Assembly: GCA_003695865.1 (NCBI GenBank)
Contig: RFGQ01000790.1
Coordinates: 1-10,648, forward strand
Source: Gemmatimonadota bacterium
GTDB taxonomy: Bacteria; Gemmatimonadota; Gemmatimonadetes; Longimicrobiales; Gaopeijiaceae
Reading direction: 5' to 3'
DNA length: 10,648 nt
The translations under genes and the position numbers were made by a program. Under the pieces are notes generated by a model, which was given only the letters and a program-made list of their open reading frames with translations, ran no database searches and had not been told where the DNA came from. The first letter of the stretch is position 1. Each line of letters begins with the position of its first letter. Shown here in pieces: positions 7,212-10,648 of the stretch.

Positions 7212-8443
7212 GCGCCCGGCGCCTCCCGTTCCGCGCGGCTGGCCTCCCAGGCCCGTGCCAGCGCCCGGCGGGTGCCCTCGTCGAGGCGCACGTCACGGCG
7301 CGCCATGGCGCGCTCGGTCGTCTGCAGGAAGCGCTCCAGGTCGTACACGTCGAGCCCCTGAGGGCCGCCCCACGAGAAGGGCGGCACGTAGGCGGGCGCC
7401 AGGCCCGAGCCGAACACGTTGCTGCCCGCGCCCACGACGCAGCCGGTGGGCAGCAGGGTGCCGATGCCCGTCTTGACGTGGTCGCCCAGGAAGCAGCCCA
7501 CCTTCACGAGCCCCGTGTCGGTGCGCCCCGCGGGCGTCCACACGCGGACGGTGCCGTAGTTGTTCTTGAGGTCCGAGTTGGTGGTGAGCGCGCCCAGGTT
7601 CACCCAGCGGCCCACGTACGCGTGCCCGAGAAAGCCGTCGTGCGCCTTGTTGACCAAGGCGAGCAGCGTGCTGGACTCGACCTCGCCGCGCACGCGGCAG
7701 TGAGGCCCCACCGAGGTGGCCGCGAAGGAGCCGCCGAGCAGGCGGGCGCCCCGCGCCGCGAAGAAGGGCCCCTCGATCCGCGTGAAGGCGCGCACCACCA
7801 CACCGTCGCCCAGGCGGATCGGGCCCCGGCGCGCGTCGAGCACCACGCCGGGTTCGACGGCCACATCCCGGCCGAGCGAGATGCGGTCGGTGCCCTCGGC
7901 GTGCACGCCCTCGGTGAGCACGAAGCGGCTCTCGGGAAAGTAGGCCGGGATGTCGGCGGCTGTGCGTTCGGGCCCCTCGTGCATGAGCGTCCACACGTGG
8001 TCGATCCAGCGTCCGGGCAGGGCGCGCTCGGGCGCATCGGTCGGGCCCGCCTCGGTTGCCCCGGGATCGGCGGGCAGCGGTACGCCCGCCGGCAGCACCC
8101 AGCCGGCGTGCCGCCCATCGACCGTCAGCCGCGCCGGGCTCGAGGGGTCTAGGTCGGCCGACCCCTGGTGGTCGTCGGGGACCACGCGGCTGTTGAGCAG
8201 CACGCGCGGCCGCGCGTCGTCGACCTCGTCGGGCACGAGGCAGCCGGGCGCACCGGGTTCGGAGAGGCCGGCGAGATCGGCGCCGACCAGGTGCCCCGCA
8301 CAGACCAGCCCGAGCACGCGCTCGGCCCGCTCGCGCTGGCGAAGCGCGCCGAACAGCAGCTCGCCGACCGGGCCCGTGCGGGCGAACGGCTCGAAGCCGC
8401 GCGCCGTGTCGTCGTCGAACAGGTAGAGGCGCGCGTCGCTCAC
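7208..8443 (-). CDS. Alternative (Bacteroidetes-type) GlmU-like sugar nucleotidyltransferase / acyltransferase
   Basis: The 411-residue protein resembles the alternative GlmU family, in which an N-terminal sugar nucleotidyltransferase-like domain is joined to a left-handed beta-helix. The start reads LYLFDDD (6-12), as in this family, not the GGxGTR loop of classical GlmU. The beta-helix occupies roughly residues 165-350. It contains NKAHDGFLGHAYVGRWVNLG and then NSDLKNNYG, positionally like the acetyltransferase site of GlmU with its catalytic His, and KVGCFLGDHVKTGIGTLLPT. It could supply UDP-GlcNAc, or act on a related sugar phosphate for a surface polysaccharide. At the expected Thr-Arg-Pro motif it reads T23-G24-P25. 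The GTG start at 8443 has GGAGG four bases upstream and overlaps the upstream stop (GTGA). The family is fairly sure; the substrate is unknown. Confidence 0.82.
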   Translation of the reverse strand: MSDARLYLFDDDTARGFEPFARTGPVGELLFGALRQRERAERVLGLVCAGHLVGADLAGLSEPGAPGCLVPDEVDDARPRVLLNSRVVPDDHQGSADLDPSSPARLTVDGRHAGWVLPAGVPLPADPGATEAGPTDAPERALPGRWIDHVWTLMHEGPERTAADIPAYFPESRFVLTEGVHAEGTDRISLGRDVAVEPGVVLDARRGPIRLGDGVVVRAFTRIEGPFFAARGARLLGGSFAATSVGPHCRVRGEVESSTLLALVNKAHDGFLGHAYVGRWVNLGALTTNSDLKNNYGTVRVWTPAGRTDTGLVKVGCFLGDHVKTGIGTLLPTGCVVGAGSNVFGSGLAPAYVPPFSWGGPQGLDVYDLERFLQTTERAMARRDVRLDEGTRRALARAWEASRAEREAPGA

Positions 8444-9594
8444 GGGTCCTCCGCAGAAGTGGGGTGCCCCGCCGGCCCCCGCGCGCTCCCTGCCGCCGCC
8501 CCGCCGGACCGCAGGTGCTCGGGCAGGCGTTCGACGAGCCCCTTCAGGTCGGGCGCGTGCCGGCGGTCGGTCACCAGGGTGACGCCGCCCGCCCGCACGA
8601 CCACGAGGTCGTCGACGCCGAAGAGCACGACGTCGCCCTGGTCGGCGTAGACGATGTTGCGGGCGGCGTCGTGCGCGTGGACGGCGCCCACCCCGACGTT
8701 GCCCTGCGGGTCGGCCGGGCGGGTGCGCGCCAGTGCTTCCCAGCTGCCGACGTCGTCCCAGCCGAAGGTGGCGCGCACGGCGGCCACGCGGTCGCTGCGT
8801 TCCAGTACGGCCACGTCGACCGCGACCGGTTCGACCTCGGCGAAGAAGCCCGCCTCGTCACCGGCCTCGAGCAGGTGCAGGTGGGGCGCGATCTCGTGCG
8901 CGTGTGCCCGTACCTCGTCGAGGAACGTGTCCGCCCGCCACACGAAGATGCCGGTGTTCCACAGGTAGCCGTCGTCCACGAAGCGTGCGGCGGTCTCGGG
9001 GTCGGGCTTCTCGTGAAAGGCCCCGACGCGGAAGCAGGCCGGGGCGCCGTCCTCACCCTCGAGCGGGGCGCCCGGACGGATGTAGCCGTAGCCCGTCTCG
9101 GGGCGCGTGGGCGGCACCGCGACCGTGAACAGCCAGCCCTCTTCGCGAGCGCCGCGGAGGGCGGCACGCACGGTCTCGGCGAAGGCGTCGACCGGGGTGA
9201 TGCGGTGGTCGGCATGCAGTGACACGAGCACCGCCTCGGAGTCGGCCTGCAGCAGCCGCCAGGCGGCCCACGCGAGCACCGGCCCCGTCCCGCGCTGAGC
9301 GGGCTCCACCAGGAAATGCGCCTCGCCGAGCGAAGGCACGGCCGAGCGGAAGGGCTCCACGAGATGCGCGCCTGCGAGCACCCGCACGCGGTCGCTCGGC
9401 GTGAGCGCGTGCGCGCGCTCGAGGGTGTCGACGATGAGCGGCCGGTCGCTGGCGAGCGGCAGAAGCTGCTTGGGCCTGGCCGGAGTGCTGGCCGGCCAGA
9501 ACCTGGAGCCCACACCGCCGGCGAGCACCGTCACCCAGGGCGCCGCCCGGCCGGATTCGGTCTCCTGCGCGTCCGCACGCGCCGTTCCGGTCAT
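8440..9594 (-). CDS. manC: Mannose-1-phosphate guanylyltransferase
   Basis: This enzyme makes GDP-mannose from mannose-1-phosphate and GTP, feeding mannose, fucose or rhamnose-type surface glycans. The nucleotide-binding signature VLAGGVGSRFWPAS is at residues 23-36, with PKQ at 41-43. ETGYGYI, FHEKPDPETAARF, YLWNTGIFVW and GWDDVGSWEAL are all hallmarks of GDP-mannose pyrophosphorylases. The 384-residue length fits the single-function form; no C-terminal phosphomannose isomerase cupin is present, and the end is a Gly/Ala/Pro tail. The ATG at 9594 is preferred. A TTG at 9636 would add 14 residues but overlap the response-regulator gene. The ATG lacks a Shine-Dalgarno sequence: a (GAC)4 run directly precedes it, starting in the upstream stop codon. 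Reinitiation after the regulator gene is therefore likely. Confidence 0.92.
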   Translation of the reverse strand: MTGTARADAQETESGRAAPWVTVLAGGVGSRFWPASTPARPKQLLPLASDRPLIVDTLERAHALTPSDRVRVLAGAHLVEPFRSAVPSLGEAHFLVEPAQRGTGPVLAWAAWRLLQADSEAVLVSLHADHRITPVDAFAETVRAALRGAREEGWLFTVAVPPTRPETGYGYIRPGAPLEGEDGAPACFRVGAFHEKPDPETAARFVDDGYLWNTGIFVWRADTFLDEVRAHAHEIAPHLHLLEAGDEAGFFAEVEPVAVDVAVLERSDRVAAVRATFGWDDVGSWEALARTRPADPQGNVGVGAVHAHDAARNIVYADQGDVVLFGVDDLVVVRAGGVTLVTDRRHAPDLKGLVERLPEHLRSGGAAAGSARGPAGHPTSAEDP

Positions 9595-9606
9595 GTCGTC
9601 GTCGTC
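9595..9606 (-). repeat. (GAC)4 trinucleotide run before the manC start
   Basis: Reading leftwards, the response-regulator stop TGA merges into four GAC units that end directly at the manC ATG. The run takes the place of a Shine-Dalgarno sequence. Confidence 0.5.
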
Positions 9607-10003
9607 ACGGGTGAAGGAGTTCTTCGATGCGGGCAAGGAGCTTCTTGGGGCTGAACGGTTTGGTCACGAAGTCGCTGGCGCCCAGCTCGAGCGCGGTCGT
9701 GCGGTCGGCGTCCTGTCCCTTGGCCGTCAGGATGACCACCGGCGTGTCGCTGCGATGATCCATGCGGCGCAGCAGGCCGAGCACCTCGAGCCCGGTCGCA
9801 CCCGGCATCATGACGTCGAGCAGAACGATGTCGTAGGGGCGCTCGCTGCGGAGCCGATCGATCGCCGCCGAGCCGTCGCAGACCGCGTCCACCTCGTACG
9901 CGCTCGCCTCGAGGAGCGTCACCAGAACGCGGCGGATGTGAGGCTCGTCGTCGGCGACCAGAATGCGGCCGCGGGGTCCCTCGGGCAGGGACGATCCGGC
10001 CAT
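9605..10003 (-). CDS. Single-domain response regulator (CheY-like receiver)
   Basis: The 132-residue protein consists of one receiver domain and nothing else. The acidic pair Asp18-Asp19, phospho-acceptor Asp63 in LLDVMMPG, Thr93 in ILTAKG and Lys115 in FVTKPF are all present, so it should be phosphorylatable. No DNA-binding or enzymatic output domain follows; residues after Lys115 form only the last helix. It may signal by protein-protein contact or act in a phosphorelay. No histidine kinase is in the window. The ATG at 10003 is fixed by AGGAGG at 10011-10016 and by homology starting at RILVADDE. The open frame continues to 10135, but that stretch contains the promoter and no family sequence. 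It heads the leftward operon, ten bases before manC. Confidence 0.93.
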   Translation of the reverse strand: MAGSSLPEGPRGRILVADDEPHIRRVLVTLLEASAYEVDAVCDGSAAIDRLRSERPYDIVLLDVMMPGATGLEVLGLLRRMDHRSDTPVVILTAKGQDADRTTALELGASDFVTKPFSPKKLLARIEELLHP

Positions 10004-10010
10004 TTCAGCG

Positions 10011-10016
10011 CCTCCT
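10011..10016 (-). promoter_or_regulatory. Strong ribosome binding site for the response regulator
   Basis: AGGAGG on the minus strand lies seven bases before the ATG at 10003. It rules out the longer upstream start at 10135. Confidence 0.75.
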
Positions 10017-10038
10017 GACAGGGGGACGAAGGCGGGGG

Positions 10039-10068
10039 AACCTACCCGCCGGACCGGGTAGAAGTCAA
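10039..10068 (-). promoter_or_regulatory. Putative sigma70-type promoter for the leftward operon
   Basis: On the minus strand TTGACT (10068-10063) is followed after 18 bases by TAGGTT (10044-10039). The -35 differs from consensus at one position, and the -10 keeps only the key T, A and final T. Transcription would start near 10032, giving a short leader of about 29 bases that contains the AGGAGG site. Confidence 0.45.
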
Positions 10069-10073
10069 GCAAC

Positions 10074-10089
10074 TTTGCGGGTTTGCGGG
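10074..10089. promoter_or_regulatory. Tandem 8-bp repeat between divergent promoters, possible operator
   Basis: TTTGCGGG is repeated exactly at 10074-10081 and 10082-10089. It sits in the 22-base gap between the two divergent -35 boxes, a position suited to a regulator acting on both transcripts. The repeat itself is directly visible; the operator role is inferred from position. Confidence 0.35.
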
Positions 10090-10090
10090 G

Positions 10091-10120
10091 TTGACGGGTC
10101 GGCGCGGCCGCGTGTAGTCT
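10091..10120 (+). promoter_or_regulatory. Putative sigma70-type promoter for the rightward lipoprotein gene
   Basis: TTGACG at 10091-10096 is followed after 18 bases by TAGTCT at 10115-10120. The -35 matches consensus at five of six positions, and the -10 keeps the key T, A and final T. Transcription would start near 10127, leaving a leader of about 137 bases before the TTG at 10264. Confidence 0.4.
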
Positions 10121-10129
10121 TCGCCGCCT

Positions 10130-10149
10130 TCGCACCCGCTCCGGTGCGA
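10130..10149 (+). other. Leader hairpin near the predicted transcript 5' end
   Basis: TCGCACC at 10130-10136 pairs perfectly with GGTGCGA at 10143-10149 around a six-base loop. Further pairing potential lies downstream: GGCCGGAG at 10150-10157 with CTCC (10197-10200) and GGCC (10202-10205) around a bulged A, plus a 10-bp palindrome at 10183-10192. No known riboswitch class was recognised. Confidence 0.35.
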
Positions 10150-10171
10150 GGCCGGAGAGAGGTCCAGAGGG

Positions 10172-10267
10172 ATGCGTCGGCGACCGGCCGGTGCCCCTCC
10201 AGGCCGCCGCGGCGCACGCGCGGTCCGCACCGAGCCCGAGACCGAGCCCCAGCGGGGAGCACGTTGA
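10172..10267 (+). CDS. Possible 31-codon leader ORF upstream of the lipoprotein gene
   Basis: An ATG at 10172 has a purine-rich GGAGAGAGG at 10154-10162, nine bases upstream. It opens a 31-residue Arg/Pro/Gly/Glu-rich ORF with no recognised similarity. Its TGA at 10265-10267 overlaps the TTG at 10264 as TTGA, the same four-base geometry used by the annotated junctions in this window. It may be a translated leader coupling the lipoprotein start, or chance in GC-rich sequence. Confidence 0.3.
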   Translation: MRRRPAGAPPGRRGARAVRTEPETEPQRGAR

Positions 10268-10648
10268 ACCATCACGCTTTCGGCGCGCGAGCGCATCGCA
10301 CGAGTGAACCCCGTCCCGGTGGCGACGGGCGCGACGGCTGCCACGACGACCGGCGCGACGGCCCTTCCGACCCCGTCCGTCGGTCCCGTCACGCCGGCCG
10401 GCGAGCGGCCCCTCGTGCCCCGATCCACTTCGGGCTCCTGGGCGCCGCCGTGCTGCTGCTCTCGGGATGCGGGGCCGACCTGTTCAACGTGAACTGGCGG
10501 GCCGACCCCGACACCGCGCTCGTCTATTCGATGGCCCGGCCGGAGCTCAACCTGCCGTCGGCCTACGACCTGGTGCGCCGCAACGCCCTGCGTGTCGAGG
10601 CGCCGAATTCGGCCGGGCGCTGGGACTTCGCCCTCGACACCCAGGACG
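10264..10648 (+). CDS. Predicted lipoprotein of unknown function (3' end outside window)
   Basis: The open frame reaches the window edge without a stop. Residues about 54-69 form a hydrophobic stretch ending in LLLSGC, a good lipobox with Cys69 as the lipidated residue, so the mature protein would be membrane-anchored on the outer face. After it comes GADLFNVNWRADPDTALVYS, then MARPELNLPSAYDLVRRNA and a WDFALDT segment. I do not recognise a domain. The only fitting start is a TTG at 10264, with GGGGAG about six bases upstream and a TTGA overlap with a small ORF. This gives an odd 50-residue Arg/Asp/His-rich segment before the signal peptide, and no in-frame ATG or GTG lies closer to it. A start or sequence error is possible. 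It is divergent from the response-regulator operon and may share control with it. Confidence 0.6.
   Translation, partial: MNHHAFGARAHRTSEPRPGGDGRDGCHDDRRDGPSDPVRRSRHAGRRAAPRAPIHFGLLGAAVLLLSGCGADLFNVNWRADPDTALVYSMARPELNLPSAYDLVRRNALRVEAPNSAGRWDFALDTQD

Noticed and set aside
6543..7361. Plus-strand ORF of 272 codons over the WalJ-like gene
   Set aside because: It is the antisense shadow of the metallo-hydrolase and crosses into the next gene without any recognisable motif.
10004..10135. 44-residue N-terminal extension of the response regulator
   Set aside because: The extension covers the promoter and ribosome binding site, has no receiver-domain sequence, and AGGAGG sits at the correct distance from the ATG at 10003.
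10130..10171. Leader considered as a cobalamin, glycine or similar riboswitch
   Set aside because: A few short motifs look reminiscent, but no complete conserved core could be matched by eye.
10304..10492. 62-codon plus-strand ORF starting GTG in the lipoprotein region
   Set aside because: It is out of frame with the lipobox frame that continues to the window edge, ends in low-complexity Cys/Ser sequence and lacks a clear ribosome binding site. It could matter only if the lipoprotein start is affected by a frameshift.

Overview
The window is very GC-rich, tightly packed bacterial chromosome. It holds two convergent operons and the start of a third, divergent gene. No RNA gene, mobile element, phage or CRISPR array is visible. 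The order tsf-pyrH-frr-uppS-cdsA-dxr-rseP is widespread among bacteria. Combined with the extreme GC content and a Bacteroidetes-type (FCB group) alternative GlmU-like protein, it suggests Gemmatimonadota or a relative. That placement is inference from recalled protein character, not from a search.

Positions 109-6280 (+ strand) are a seven-gene housekeeping operon. It begins with translation factors and nucleotide supply: EF-Ts, UMP kinase and ribosome recycling factor. It continues into envelope and isoprenoid biosynthesis: polyprenyl diphosphate synthase, CDP-diglyceride synthase, DXP reductoisomerase and the RseP-type site-2 protease. Dxr starts the MEP pathway that makes the isoprenoid units UppS polymerises into the cell-wall lipid carrier. 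CdsA makes the CDP-diacylglycerol precursor of phospholipids. RseP is an intramembrane protease of envelope stress signalling. cdsA/dxr and dxr/rseP each share four bases (GTGA, ATGA).

Positions 6281-6389 are the short gap between the convergent operons. It holds GC-rich hairpins but no U-tract.

Positions 6390-10003 (- strand) are a four-gene operon transcribed leftwards: a single-domain response regulator, a mannose-1-phosphate guanylyltransferase, an alternative GlmU-like sugar nucleotidyltransferase/acyltransferase, and a YycJ/WalJ-type metallo-beta-lactamase-fold hydrolase. The last three are joined by two GTGA overlaps. The likely theme is sugar-nucleotide supply for surface polysaccharide, with a phospho-signalling gene at the head.

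Positions 10004-10263 are a divergent control region. Two back-to-back sigma70-like promoters flank a perfect tandem 8-bp repeat. The rightward transcript appears to carry a leader with a hairpin and a possible 31-codon ORF, whose stop overlaps a TTG start at 10264. From there a predicted lipoprotein of unknown function runs off the window.

Nothing here looks like a novel defence or mobile system. The most unusual parts are the divergent regulatory region, the lipoprotein's odd N-terminus, and the pairing of a lone receiver domain with sugar-nucleotide genes.
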